Origin: Inhella proteolytica
GTDB taxonomy: Bacteria > Pseudomonadota > Gammaproteobacteria > Burkholderiales > Burkholderiaceae_C
Direction of reading: 5' to 3'
Length of the DNA: 64,000 bases
Assembly: GCF_016093275.1 (NCBI RefSeq)
Contig: NZ_JAEDAK010000003.1
Span: forward strand, 248,001 to 312,000
Below, piece by piece: positions 30,429 to 40,653 of this stretch (its first letter is position 1; each line of letters begins with the position of its first letter). The notes under the pieces are model-generated. The model did not search any database. It worked only from the letters and a program-made list of their open reading frames with translations, and was not told the DNA's origin. Position numbers and translations under genes: made by a program.

Positions 30429-32371
30429 GCGCTCATCCTCTCGGTTTGCAGGCCTTGCAGGCCGTCGGTATCGGCACGGTCCACCACTTGGCGCAGGAAG
30501 GCCTCAAACATCAGCAGGGTCCACAACGGCGCGCTGTAGTCGCTCTTGCCGGACTGATGGTCTTCCACCAGGCGGAGCAGGTAGTCCCGATTGAACCAGC
30601 CGGTCGAAGCCAGACGTTCGCCCAGAATCGCCTGGCGAACCCGCTGCTTCAGCGGGCCGCGGAACCAGCGCGCCAGGGGCACGGCAAAGCCCATCTTGGG
30701 GCGGTACAGCACTTCGTTCGGAAGCCAGGGCTCCATGGCCTTCTTGAAGATGTACTTGCCTTCCTGGCCCTGGATCTTGAGGCTGGAAGGCAGAGTGGCC
30801 AGCCACTCGATGAGGGGGTGGTCCATCAAGGGTTCACGAACTTCGAGCGAGTGCGCCATCGATGCGCGGTCGACCTTGGTGTTGATGTCCCCCACCAGAT
30901 AGGTCTTGTAGTCCAGGTACTGGATCAGGGCCAAAGGGTCTTCCGTCCCGGCGGCGCTGCCATGGCGCTCGAACACCTCGAAGGCGTTGTAGCCGGCCAG
31001 TTCGCGCTTGAAGCTGGCAGAAAAGAGCTGCTCACGCATCGGCCCGCGCAAGATGGATACCGAGTGGAAGTAGGCCTGCACGGCATTGCGCGCCAGCCCC
31101 TCGAAGGTGGTCTTGGCACGCAGGAAGCGCGGTGCCCAGTCCATCTTCGGATAGAGCTGGCCCAGGGTGCCGAAGAGGGGCTTGCGCAATCCATAGGGCA
31201 AGGCCTGCCGCAGGCGCTCCTCCATCAGGTGCAGGCGGTAGCGGCGATAGCCCCCAAAGGTCTCGTCGCCGCCGTCTCCGCTGAGCGCCACCGTGACATG
31301 CTGACGCGCCAGCTGGCAGACGCGGTAGGTCGGGATCGCCGAGCTGTCGGCATAGGGTTCGTCATACAGACGCGCCAGGGTGTCGATGAGGTCGAAGTCA
31401 TCGCTCTTGACCATCTCGACGCGGTGGTTGGTCTTGTAGCGATCGGCCACCAATTGCGCAAACTCGCTCTCGTTGAACTTCGGGTCGTCGAAAGCGATCG
31501 AGCAGGTATTGACTGGCTCGTTCATCAGCCCGGCCATGCTGGCCACCACAGCGCTCGAATCGACACCACCGGATAGGAAGGCGCCCAGCGTCCGCTCGCT
31601 CTGCAAGCGCAGTTTGACGGATTCGTTCAGACGCTCGCGCAGCTCGACCTCGGCGTCAGCCTGGGAGATCTTGCTGTCTAGCGTGAAGCGGACATCCCAG
31701 TAGGGGCGGGGTTGCGGCTCGCTGGCCTGGCCGACCTTCCACAGCACGCAATGGCCGGGCGAGAGCTTCTTCGCACCCTTGAACGCGGTACGGGGTTCGG
31801 CCGTGTAACCGAGCGCGAAATACTCTTCGAGGGCCAGCGGGTCGAGCTCGCGGCTCAGGCCGCCGTGCGCCAGCACCGATTTGAGCTCGGAGCCAAACAG
31901 CAGCCAGCCATCGGGCAACAGCGCGTAATGCAGCGGTTTGACGCCCATGCGATCGCGCGCCATGAAGAGCGCCTGACGGCGCCGATCATGGATGACGAAG
32001 GCGAACATGCCCCGCAGGTGCTGCACGCAGTCCTCACCCCAATGCTCCCAGGCGCGCACGATGGTCTCGCTGTCGCTCTTGGTGCGGAAGTGATAGCCCA
32101 GCCCGCGCAGCTGCTGCATCAGCTCCAAATAGTTGTAGATCTCGCCGTTGAAGACCAGCGCAACGCTCTGGTCGTCATTGAAGATCGGCTGCTGGCCCGT
32201 GGCAATGTCGATGATGGACAGACGCCGGTGGCCGAAGCCCAGCCCGGGCTCCAGGTGGAGCGCACCTTCGTCGGGGCCGCGGTGCCACTGCGAGTCGTTC
32301 ATGCGGGCCAGCCGCGCGCGATCCACTTCGCGTCGGCCCTGGGTATCGAAGAGTCCGGTGATGCCGCACAT
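30425..32371 (-). CDS. XrtA/PEP-CTERM system amidotransferase (asparagine-synthetase type)
   Basis: A 648-residue class II glutamine amidotransferase/synthetase. The nucleophile Cys2 is present in MCGITGLFD. The glutamine-binding part has HRGPDEGALHL and NGEIYNYLEL. The synthetase half has the pyrophosphatase loop FLSGGVDSSAVVASM, SIAFDDPKFNESEFA, ALSGDGGDETFGGYRRY and KMGFAVPLARWF. The family is a regular member of exosortase A loci and probably amidates a uronic or amino acid part of the EPS. It sits 8 bases after the upstream glycosyltransferase gene. The contrast with the Cys-less paralogue at 20100 is notable. Confidence 0.93.
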   Translation of the reverse strand: MCGITGLFDTQGRREVDRARLARMNDSQWHRGPDEGALHLEPGLGFGHRRLSIIDIATGQQPIFNDDQSVALVFNGEIYNYLELMQQLRGLGYHFRTKSDSETIVRAWEHWGEDCVQHLRGMFAFVIHDRRRQALFMARDRMGVKPLHYALLPDGWLLFGSELKSVLAHGGLSRELDPLALEEYFALGYTAEPRTAFKGAKKLSPGHCVLWKVGQASEPQPRPYWDVRFTLDSKISQADAEVELRERLNESVKLRLQSERTLGAFLSGGVDSSAVVASMAGLMNEPVNTCSIAFDDPKFNESEFAQLVADRYKTNHRVEMVKSDDFDLIDTLARLYDEPYADSSAIPTYRVCQLARQHVTVALSGDGGDETFGGYRRYRLHLMEERLRQALPYGLRKPLFGTLGQLYPKMDWAPRFLRAKTTFEGLARNAVQAYFHSVSILRGPMREQLFSASFKRELAGYNAFEVFERHGSAAGTEDPLALIQYLDYKTYLVGDINTKVDRASMAHSLEVREPLMDHPLIEWLATLPSSLKIQGQEGKYIFKKAMEPWLPNEVLYRPKMGFAVPLARWFRGPLKQRVRQAILGERLASTGWFNRDYLLRLVEDHQSGKSDYSAPLWTLLMFEAFLRQVVDRADTDGLQGLQTERMSA

Positions 32372-32379
32372 AAGGTCTC

Positions 32380-33513
32380 TCAGTTGCTCGGATTCAGCGC
32401 GCGCGCGTAGAGCGCATCGTAGGTCTGGACCATGGTGTCCAGGCTGAACTGCTGCTCGGCCCGGAGGCGTGCCGCCACGCCCAGCGCCTGAGCCGTCTGC
32501 GGCTCGCGCGCCCAGGCAGCCATCACGCGGGCGAAGGCTGCCACATCGCCCGCCGGCACCAAGGCCCCCGTGTGGTCAGTCTGCACCAGTTCTGGGTTCC
32601 CCCCCACGGCAGCCGCCAGTACAGGCAAGCCTGTGGCCATGGCCTCCAGGATGGTGTTGGAAATGCCCTCGCCCAAGGAAGGCAGCACGAAGGCGTCCAG
32701 GCCCTGCAGCAACTGCGGCACGTCGCGACGCTCACCCGGCAGCCAAGCCAGATGGGCCATATCGGCGCTTTGCAGCAATTCGGCGCATTGCGCCCGCAGG
32801 GGGCCGTCGCCAATCAGCACCAGGCGAGCCCGTTCACGCAGCGCCGGCTGGGACTGCAGCGCCTTGATAAAGGCCTGCACCAGCAGGGTCTGCGCCTTGA
32901 CCGGCTGCATGCGGCCGACGGTGCCAAAGAGGAACAGGGCCGAGTCGTTGAACGGAGAGCCCTCAATAGGCTGACGCCGCCCCGGCGCCTGAAAGCGCTG
33001 GGTATCCACACCATTACAGATGCGCGTGATGCGCTCCGGCGGAACGCCCACGCGTTCGCCGAGGTAGCTCTCCAACTCACCCGACAGCGCCACCCAATGC
33101 TGCACGAAGGGCCGATTGACACGCCGCATCCACTGATGGCGGCGTGACAGGCCGTGGAGATCTTCGGTGTCCCGCCCATGCTCACCATGCAGGCGCACAG
33201 GCACCCCGGCCCACCAAGCAGCGGGTTGAAGTTCCAGGGCGGCCAGGTTGCGACTGTGCACCACAGCAGGCTGCAGCCGCCGCAGTTCACGGACGACGCG
33301 CGGCAACAGCTTCACCGTCTGACCCGGCGGCTTCCTCAGGCTGATGAACTCCGTATCGGCTCGCTGCACCCGCTCGCAAAAGGCTGGCGCGCAGTGGTCG
33401 ATCGCCAGCACCGCATGCCGGTAGCCGTCCAGGCGGTTGATCAGATTGACGACGCCGTTCTCCAGCCCCCCGGTATCAAAGCGGTAGAGCAGATGCAGCA
33501 CGAGCGGCTTCAT
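32380..33513 (-). CDS. XrtA-associated GT4 glycosyltransferase (TIGR03088-like)
   Basis: A 377-residue GT-B protein. The N-terminus LVLHLLYRFDTGGLENGVVNLINRL is the family hallmark, followed by VHSRNLAALELQPAAWWAGVPVRLHGEHGRD. The C-terminal nucleotide-sugar domain has ICNGVDTQRF, LFGTVGRMQPVKAQTLL and SLGEGISNTILEAMATGLPVLAAAVGGNPELV. It is one of the three glycosyltransferases specific to exosortase A loci seen here (with 29208-30428 and 36395-37591). A terminator lies just upstream of its start, so this gene probably heads a separate transcription unit or relies on read-through. Confidence 0.92.
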   Translation of the reverse strand: MKPLVLHLLYRFDTGGLENGVVNLINRLDGYRHAVLAIDHCAPAFCERVQRADTEFISLRKPPGQTVKLLPRVVRELRRLQPAVVHSRNLAALELQPAAWWAGVPVRLHGEHGRDTEDLHGLSRRHQWMRRVNRPFVQHWVALSGELESYLGERVGVPPERITRICNGVDTQRFQAPGRRQPIEGSPFNDSALFLFGTVGRMQPVKAQTLLVQAFIKALQSQPALRERARLVLIGDGPLRAQCAELLQSADMAHLAWLPGERRDVPQLLQGLDAFVLPSLGEGISNTILEAMATGLPVLAAAVGGNPELVQTDHTGALVPAGDVAAFARVMAAWAREPQTAQALGVAARLRAEQQFSLDTMVQTYDALYARALNPSN

Positions 33514-33538
33514 CGCGTGGCTCCGTGCGCGAAAACGA

Positions 33539-33562
33539 AATCAGGGCCAACCGGCCCTGATT
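33539..33562 (-). terminator. Rho-independent terminator after the nucleotide-sugar dehydrogenase
   Basis: In the minus direction, 21 bases after the stop at 33584, a perfect 10-base-pair stem AATCAGGGCC/GGCCCTGATT with a 4-base loop is followed by a T-rich run (TCGTTTTC). This splits the leftward EPS locus into an upstream unit (45373 to 33584) and a downstream unit beginning with the glycosyltransferase at 33513. Confidence 0.75.
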
Positions 33563-33583
33563 GCGGTGGCAGTCGCACCCGCG

Positions 33584-34864
<1,281 letters not shown>

Positions 34865-34919
34865 TCTTGTGCTCCAAAGCGCTGATTACACGGGGCCGGC
34901 TGAGCCCGAAGAACATGGG

Positions 34920-36398
34920 CTACCGGCAGCGGCCGGCATTGTGACCCTGCGGGCCTCGGACCGTCGTCTGCAGACATGCATTCAAGGGGGCCTGCGCCTG
35001 CGTCCAGAAGGCGTCCAGTCGCTGCGCAGCCTGTGGCTCCGAGGCGGTGCGAATCAGCACGAGCGCGGCGGCATCGCCCTGCCCTTTCAGCAGGGCCCAG
35101 GCATGGGCGAGCTTGGCAGCGGCGGGGCTCTCGATGAAGCGACCATCCACCCAGTGCAGGCGTCGGAGCAGGAATTGCTCCTCGCCCGCGCCCTTGCGAC
35201 GCATCTGCCAGCCTTCCGTGCCACGGCTCAGCACCTGCCATTCGCGGTCGTCGGCCCGCACCAGCACGTTTTCGCCACTGACCGCCTTGGAGCCGAACTT
35301 CTGGCTCGGGTAGTAGGCCAGGTCGACCCAGACCAAGCCCGCTTCGCCCGCGAAGCCTCGGCGCAGCAGGGCTTGCGGCATCTCGATCGCCGGATGCCAG
35401 TCCTCCGCGGCAGGGGCGGCTTGCCAGCCCGGCACTTGCGGAGTCCACCGCGATTCGCTCAGCGGCGGCCCAGGATGCCGCATTGCCAGCGCCAGTGCGG
35501 GCGGCAAGGCCAGCAGGATCAGTCCTAGCCCCGCAATCGGCAGGCGGGCGACACCCTGCGCCTGCCTCACCGCATTCGGCCGCTGCGCTTCCGGGTCCGC
35601 AAAGCGCGCGCCCAGCACAAACATCAGCGCCATCACAAGGCCAAAAAACACCCAGCCATAGACCAGATGATCTACCCCGGTCGCCAACTGGTTGTTCGAA
35701 AGGTGCCCGAGCATCACGATGCCGAACGCCCGCAGCCAGTTGGCCAGCAGAGGCGTGACGATCGCAAACCCGATGAAGATCAGCCGCTTCCTCAGGCTCT
35801 CGTAGTTCAGGTAGGCAAACAGGGTGCCCACCATCAGCGAGGCCATCAGGTAGCGCACCCCCGAGCAGGCCTCCACCACGGACCAATGTCCTGACGGGAT
35901 GACGAACTGCAGCCCTTCGCGATACACCGGCACGCCGACCAGCCGCAAGGCTGCCACCGTGAAATCGGCCGTCCAACCCATCATCCAGGGCAGCAGAAAG
36001 TCGCCAATCGGTACGCCGAAGAACAGGAAGGCCAAGGGGAAGGCCAGTACCCGCCCCAATTCAGGGCCCAGCACGAGCAGGGTCAGGCCTTGCAGGGCCA
36101 GCACGACGGCGAACTGGCTGGCCGCCGCCACCTGCGCCAGTTCGCCAGCCAGGGCCAGCAGGGCAGCGGCCGCCAGGGGCAGCAAGCCCCAGGCCCAGCG
36201 CCGCGGCGTCAGGGTCAGCCAGCGAGAGCGATCTCGCCACACCAGCCAGCCGGCGATCGGCAGCACCAGCAATCCATGGGCGTAGGTGTCGCTGCGCCAC
36301 CAAATCATCGCCATGCCGGACGCGGCCGGAAACCACAGGGCCAGCATCAAGCCGACCAGCACCAGCCACTCCAGCGTCGAGCGCTTCCACGTCGTCAT
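34920..36398 (-). CDS. xrtA: Exosortase A with C-terminal EpsI-like domain
   Basis: A 492-residue inner-membrane protein. About eight helices span residues 10-285, and a soluble C-terminal region of about 200 residues resembles EpsI. The proposed catalytic residues are visible: Cys178 in VVEACSGVRYL, Arg223 in NWLRAFGIV and His244 in GVDHLVYGW. Exosortases recognise the PEP-CTERM tripartite signal (PEP, helix, basic tail), cleave it and are thought to anchor the protein by a transpeptidase-like step, in step with EPS export. A substrate is encoded at 49691-50578. The ATG overlaps the stop of the upstream glycosyltransferase. The fused EpsI-like tail is the usual XrtA architecture. Confidence 0.96.
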   Translation of the reverse strand: MTTWKRSTLEWLVLVGLMLALWFPAASGMAMIWWRSDTYAHGLLVLPIAGWLVWRDRSRWLTLTPRRWAWGLLPLAAAALLALAGELAQVAAASQFAVVLALQGLTLLVLGPELGRVLAFPLAFLFFGVPIGDFLLPWMMGWTADFTVAALRLVGVPVYREGLQFVIPSGHWSVVEACSGVRYLMASLMVGTLFAYLNYESLRKRLIFIGFAIVTPLLANWLRAFGIVMLGHLSNNQLATGVDHLVYGWVFFGLVMALMFVLGARFADPEAQRPNAVRQAQGVARLPIAGLGLILLALPPALALAMRHPGPPLSESRWTPQVPGWQAAPAAEDWHPAIEMPQALLRRGFAGEAGLVWVDLAYYPSQKFGSKAVSGENVLVRADDREWQVLSRGTEGWQMRRKGAGEEQFLLRRLHWVDGRFIESPAAAKLAHAWALLKGQGDAAALVLIRTASEPQAAQRLDAFWTQAQAPLNACLQTTVRGPQGHNAGRCR

Positions 36399-37591
36399 GC
36401 CAAGGCCTCCAACTCGCGGTCCAGCCGCGCCAGCTGTGCGCCCCAGGCATAGCGCGCCAGGACCCGCTCACGCGCCGCCCGTCCCACCTCGGCGGCCCGG
36501 CCCGGGGCGTCCAGCCAGGCGAGCAACTGGGTAACGTAGTCCTCCGCCCGCTCGGCTGGCGCGAGCTCCTGCCCCGCCACCGCATCAATCGCGGCCACAC
36601 AGCTGGTCGCTGCCACCACGGGCCGCGCCATCGCCATGGCTTCCAGCACCTTGTTCTGGATACCTCGCGCCAGTCGCAAGGGCGCCACGACGGCGGCGGC
36701 ATGACGCAGATAGGGCCTCACGTCGGGTACGGTGCCCGAGACATGGACCGCCTCGCCTGCCAGAGCCTGCACCGCCGCGGTGGGAGCGCGGCCGACGATA
36801 TGGAAGCGCAGGCCCGCATGCCGCTGCCGCAGCTGCGGCAGCATCTCCGCCACAAACCACTGCACCGCGTCCACATTCGGCCAGTAGTCCATCGCCCCGG
36901 TGAACACGATCGGCAGTTCGTCGGGCTGATAAGGGTTGGGCAAGTCCAACGCCGGATCGAAGAACTCGGCATCGACGCCGTTGCACAGGGTCTGCACCCG
37001 CTCGTTCGACTCAGGGGCGGCGGCACGGAACAGCGCGCATTCGGCATCCGTAACGAAATAGCTGGCGCGTGCACGTTTGGCCACCAGACGCTCGAAACGC
37101 AGCAATTCGCGCCCCTCGCGGGCATAGAGCCAAGAAAGGGGCCAGGCGTGGCGAGGCGCGTAGTCGCGCCACTTGGCGCTGTCCATGTCGACGAAGTCCA
37201 CCAGCAGTGGCAGCCGGTTGTACGGCAACGCGTACTGCGCCATGGTCGAGGAGAACACGAGGATCGCGTCCACGCCGCTCTGAACCTGCGCATCGACCCA
37301 CCGCTGCAACCTGGGATTGCGGTAGTAGCTCAGGCCCAGCGCTTCGCCGCGCAACAGGCCGGTCAGACTCATCAGCTTGGACCAGCGGGGGCTCAGCCCC
37401 TCGACATGGAGGTCGGCGCATAGAGCGCGCAGGGTGGGCAAGTGCTGCCAGTCTTCGGGGTCATCGATGAAGCTACCCAACAGCACCTGATGCCCTTGCT
37501 GCACCAGATGCCGCAGCAAGTGATAAGAGCGCACCTTGTCCCCCTTGTTGGGTGGGTAAGGCAGGCGATGGACCAAGTAGAGGATCTTCAT
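36395..37591 (-). CDS. XrtA-associated glycosyltransferase (TIGR03087-like)
   Basis: A 398-residue GT-B protein beginning KILYLVHRLPYPPNKGDKVRSYHLLRHL, the distinctive start of an exosortase A-linked sugar transferase. Other features are LVDFVDMDSAKWRDYA, LCNGVDAEFF, IVFTGAMDYWPNVDAVQWF, and VVAPLRLARGIQNKVLEAMAMARPVVA in the donor-binding half. It is cytoplasmic and adds one sugar in repeat-unit assembly. It overlaps the FemAB-like gene upstream and exosortase gene downstream by 4 bases each. Confidence 0.93.
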   Translation of the reverse strand: MKILYLVHRLPYPPNKGDKVRSYHLLRHLVQQGHQVLLGSFIDDPEDWQHLPTLRALCADLHVEGLSPRWSKLMSLTGLLRGEALGLSYYRNPRLQRWVDAQVQSGVDAILVFSSTMAQYALPYNRLPLLVDFVDMDSAKWRDYAPRHAWPLSWLYAREGRELLRFERLVAKRARASYFVTDAECALFRAAAPESNERVQTLCNGVDAEFFDPALDLPNPYQPDELPIVFTGAMDYWPNVDAVQWFVAEMLPQLRQRHAGLRFHIVGRAPTAAVQALAGEAVHVSGTVPDVRPYLRHAAAVVAPLRLARGIQNKVLEAMAMARPVVAATSCVAAIDAVAGQELAPAERAEDYVTQLLAWLDAPGRAAEVGRAARERVLARYAWGAQLARLDRELEALA

Positions 37592-38643
37592 CCGAGGCTG
37601 CGCACCACCCAGGGGCCGAGCCGGTCGACCACGGCGCGCGGCAGGCGCCGCCAGGTCCGGATCAATGCCTGGTACTTGGGGTTGTTGGGGTTCTGCTGCG
37701 GCACGCCGTCCTGCCCTCGGTACAGGCGGAACGCATAGCTCAGCGCCTGCGGCTCGAAACCCCAGTTCTTCTTGAAGCTGTAGGGGCCGGTGCCGAGCTT
37801 GCTGCGACCGTAGTCGAACAGGCGCGCGCCGCGGTCGACGGCATGCTGCATCAGCGCCCAGTACTTGAAGTCATTCGCCGCCAATTCGCGCGCCGCCAGG
37901 TCGTCGCCCGCGTAGTACGGCAGCACTTCGTCGCGGAAGTAGAAGCTGAGCACGCTGGAAACCGGCCGGCCATCGGGGGCCAGCACCGTCATCACCTCGG
38001 CATCCCGGCCGAACTCCTGCAGCAGGCCCTCGAACCAGGCTCGCGGCATCGCGGGCGTGCCGTGGCGGTGCACGTTGTCGGCAAACAGCTCGAAGAAGCG
38101 GCCGGCGTCGGCATCGATCTCGGCTCGCAGTCCATTGGCCATGCCCTTGCGCACCATGGCGCGCTGCTTGCGGGGGATGGCGAGTAGGTTGGCCTCATGG
38201 TCTGCGCTCAGCGCCTTGCGGAACGTGACATACAGATCCTGCTGCGGCGAGTCACGGTGGCGAGGCTGGGGCTGCAAGTGGCGAAGCTCCAAATGGTCAG
38301 CGCCCAGACGCTGGGCCAGGGCATCTGCGGCCGCTTCCAGGGCCTGTACGACTGACTCATCGTCGCCCACGGCGCCGCCGTAGACGGCAAAGGGCATGGA
38401 ACTGATGCTGTGACCAAACAGCAGGCTGTCGATTTCGCCCAGCGGCAGCACGCCGACCAACTGGTCGTCGCGCCACGCCGCCAGCAAGGTGCAGCGGTGC
38501 CCCCAGACGCGCTGCACCACGCGCGCCCACCCACTCAGGTGGAAGAACGTGGCTTGGGGCTGTGCACGCACATAGTGGTCCCAGGCGCGGACCTGGGCAG
38601 GCTGATCCAGCGCCAGCGGGCGCACCTGCAGCACGGCGCTCAT
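37588..38643 (-). CDS. XrtA-associated FemAB-like protein
   Basis: A 351-residue GNAT-fold protein of the FemAB type regularly linked to PEP-CTERM/exosortase loci. ATG 38643 (MSAVLQVRPLAL) was preferred to an in-frame TTG two codons upstream. Segments: FFHLSGWARVVQRVWGHR, the mixed GVLPLGEIDSLLFGHSISSMPFAVYGG, IPRKQRAMVRKGMANGL, and SFYFRDEVLPYYAGDDLAARELAANDFKYWALM. FemAB relatives use aminoacyl-tRNA or acyl donors; here it may add an amino acid or acyl group to the EPS. It is co-translated with the deacetylase upstream and glycosyltransferase downstream. Confidence 0.92.
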   Translation of the reverse strand: MSAVLQVRPLALDQPAQVRAWDHYVRAQPQATFFHLSGWARVVQRVWGHRCTLLAAWRDDQLVGVLPLGEIDSLLFGHSISSMPFAVYGGAVGDDESVVQALEAAADALAQRLGADHLELRHLQPQPRHRDSPQQDLYVTFRKALSADHEANLLAIPRKQRAMVRKGMANGLRAEIDADAGRFFELFADNVHRHGTPAMPRAWFEGLLQEFGRDAEVMTVLAPDGRPVSSVLSFYFRDEVLPYYAGDDLAARELAANDFKYWALMQHAVDRGARLFDYGRSKLGTGPYSFKKNWGFEPQALSYAFRLYRGQDGVPQQNPNNPKYQALIRTWRRLPRAVVDRLGPWVVRSLG

Positions 38644-38645
38644 GG

Positions 38646-39470
38646 TCAATGGGGAAGGAAGATCTCGTCCATCCGTCCCCAGGAGAAGTCTCCCAGCAGA
38701 CGACGGATGCGGGCCTCGGTCCGGCCCAGGTTCACGTAGTGACGGAAACGTGTCTTGGCATCGATGCCCCGGACACGGGGCTGATCCGGGTCGATTTCCC
38801 AGGGGTGGAAATAGAACACGGCCGCCTGCTGCTCTTGCTCGTTGACGCGGCGGATCAACCAGCGCGACAGGCGGTAGGGCAGCAGACGGAAATACCCGCC
38901 GCCACTGGAGGGCATGTTGCGGGCTCCGATGCGGCAGGTGGTGACGGGTACTTCGATCAGACCGTTGCGCACCAAGTAGGCGAAGCGCGGCGAATCGGGC
39001 ATGCCGTAGTGGTCGTGCTCGATCGGGTACACGCTGCTCGAATAGCGATAACCCACCTCGGCCAACACGTCAAACGCCCACTGATTGCCCTCGCCGATGG
39101 AGAAGCTCGGCGCCCGATAGCCCTGGACCGCCACGCCGCCCAGGTCTTCCAGCAGGGCCTTGGCGCGCCGCACATCGTCCGCAAAGGCCACCGGGCTCAT
39201 GTCGCTGGCGCGTTCGTGCCCATAGCCATGACTGGCCAACTCGTGCCCGCCGGCCACAATGGCCCGCACCAGCCCCGGATGGCGTTCGGCGATCCATCCC
39301 AGCGTGAAGAAGGTAGCCTTGACGTCGGCCTCCTCCAGCAGGGAAAGGATGCGCATCACGTTGTCTTCGGCGCGGCAGCGGATACGCTCCCAGTCCGAAC
39401 GCGGGATGTAGGGGGCCATCGCCGAGACCTGAAAGTAGTCCTCGACGTCAATGGTCATCGCATTGCGCAT
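38646..39470 (-). CDS. XrtA system polysaccharide deacetylase
   Basis: A 274-residue NodB-fold deacetylase. ATG 39470 is chosen since it overlaps the ATPase stop codon; a later ATG at 39458 begins exactly at MTIDVEDYFQVSAM and is also possible. Motifs: TIDVEDYF (metal Asp), ATFFTLGWIAERHPGLV, HELASHGYGHE (metal His residues), GYRAPSFSIG and FYFHPWEIDPDQPR. This short, cytoplasm-like form without signal peptide is the one tied to exosortase A systems. It probably de-N-acetylates a sugar in the repeat unit. Confidence 0.93.
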   Translation of the reverse strand: MRNAMTIDVEDYFQVSAMAPYIPRSDWERIRCRAEDNVMRILSLLEEADVKATFFTLGWIAERHPGLVRAIVAGGHELASHGYGHERASDMSPVAFADDVRRAKALLEDLGGVAVQGYRAPSFSIGEGNQWAFDVLAEVGYRYSSSVYPIEHDHYGMPDSPRFAYLVRNGLIEVPVTTCRIGARNMPSSGGGYFRLLPYRLSRWLIRRVNEQEQQAAVFYFHPWEIDPDQPRVRGIDAKTRFRHYVNLGRTEARIRRLLGDFSWGRMDEIFLPH

Positions 39471-40576
39471 CAAGAGCTGGGCCCTCCGGGCGCCGTCATC
39501 GCCGCCACCATCTTCTGCAGCAGCTGCAGCGTCTGCAGGTTGATGCGCTCCAGACGCATCAGGCTGCGTTCGAGCCTCTGCAGACGATCGTTCTGCTGGT
39601 CCAGCACCAGCTGACCCAGGCCCTGCTGCAATTGCGCGCCCTGAGCCCCAGGAAGCGCACTCAGACGGCTGAGGTCCAAATCGACGCCGCTCTGCGAATC
39701 CAGGCCTGCACGCGCGGCTTCGCTACTGCCATCCAGCGGCACGGGGCGCGAGGGCGGCGGCAGCTCGGACTCTTTCGCGAGGTCCTTCAGGACTTCGTCC
39801 ACGTCGCCCAGTGCCAGATGCACGCGGCCCTGCATGAAACCCAGCAGGAGCAGGCGGTCGCACAGTGTGTTGATGCGCCGCGGAATGCCCTTGGTGGCAC
39901 GGTGGATGACCAAGAAGGCCTCGGGATCGAAGGTCGGCTTGTCGGTCGCTCCCGCGCACTTCAGGCGGTGCTCGATGTAGCGCTGGGTTTCCTCTTCGTC
40001 CAACGGACCAATGTGGCAGGTGGCCGCCACACGCTGGCGGAACTGCTCCATCTCCGGGCGCTGCAGGATCTGGCGGAACTCTGGCTGGCCGACCACGAAA
40101 GTCTGCAGCAGCGATTGATTGCCAAACTGGAAGTTCGACAGCATGCGCAGTTCCTCGACCGCACGAGCCGCGAGGTTCTGGGCCTCGTCCACCACAAGCA
40201 AACAGCGCTTGCCCTGGCTGGCCTGCGCCACGAAGAAGGCCTCCAGGGTCATCAGCAGTTCGGCCTTGGGCAGGTCTTTGGCACGGACGCCAAATGCCGC
40301 GGCCACCATGCGCAGCGTGTCTTCGGCATCCAGCTGGGTGGTGACCAGGTTGCCGATCACCACCTGCTCGCGGTTCAGACCGTCCAGCAGGCCCCGCAGC
40401 AGGGTGGTCTTGCCGGCCCCAATCTCGCCGGTGATGACGATGAAGCCGTCATTGCGCAGCACCCCATAGTCCAGATAAGCCTTGGCGCGGCGATGCTGCT
40501 TGGAGCCGAAATAGAAGCTCGGATCCGGGCTCAGCTGAAAGGGTTTGGCGCTCAGGCCATAGAAGGCTTCGTACAT
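39470..40576 (-). CDS. XrtA-associated ATPase (ExeA-like)
   Basis: A 368-residue AAA ATPase. The start MYEAFYGLSAKPFQLSPDPSFYFGS is typical of the ExeA/TIGR03015 group. Walker A is GEIGAGKTTLL (50-60) and Walker B is CLLVVDEAQNL. Sensor regions include NFQFGNQSLLQTFVVGQPEF and TKGIPRRINTLCDRLLL. The C-terminal 80 residues form a coiled-coil-like segment. It is probably membrane-associated and may power or regulate EPS assembly. It is followed with overlap by the deacetylase gene and separated by 77 bases from the outer-membrane protein gene upstream. Confidence 0.93.
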   Translation of the reverse strand: MYEAFYGLSAKPFQLSPDPSFYFGSKQHRRAKAYLDYGVLRNDGFIVITGEIGAGKTTLLRGLLDGLNREQVVIGNLVTTQLDAEDTLRMVAAAFGVRAKDLPKAELLMTLEAFFVAQASQGKRCLLVVDEAQNLAARAVEELRMLSNFQFGNQSLLQTFVVGQPEFRQILQRPEMEQFRQRVAATCHIGPLDEEETQRYIEHRLKCAGATDKPTFDPEAFLVIHRATKGIPRRINTLCDRLLLLGFMQGRVHLALGDVDEVLKDLAKESELPPPSRPVPLDGSSEAARAGLDSQSGVDLDLSRLSALPGAQGAQLQQGLGQLVLDQQNDRLQRLERSLMRLERINLQTLQLLQKMVAAMTAPGGPSS

Positions 40577-40653
40577 CTCAATAGCACCCGGGCGCTCGTG
40601 GCCTAAAGGCGCCCGCGTTGGCGTGCAGCAGCAAGTTCCAGGGGCGGTTCATG

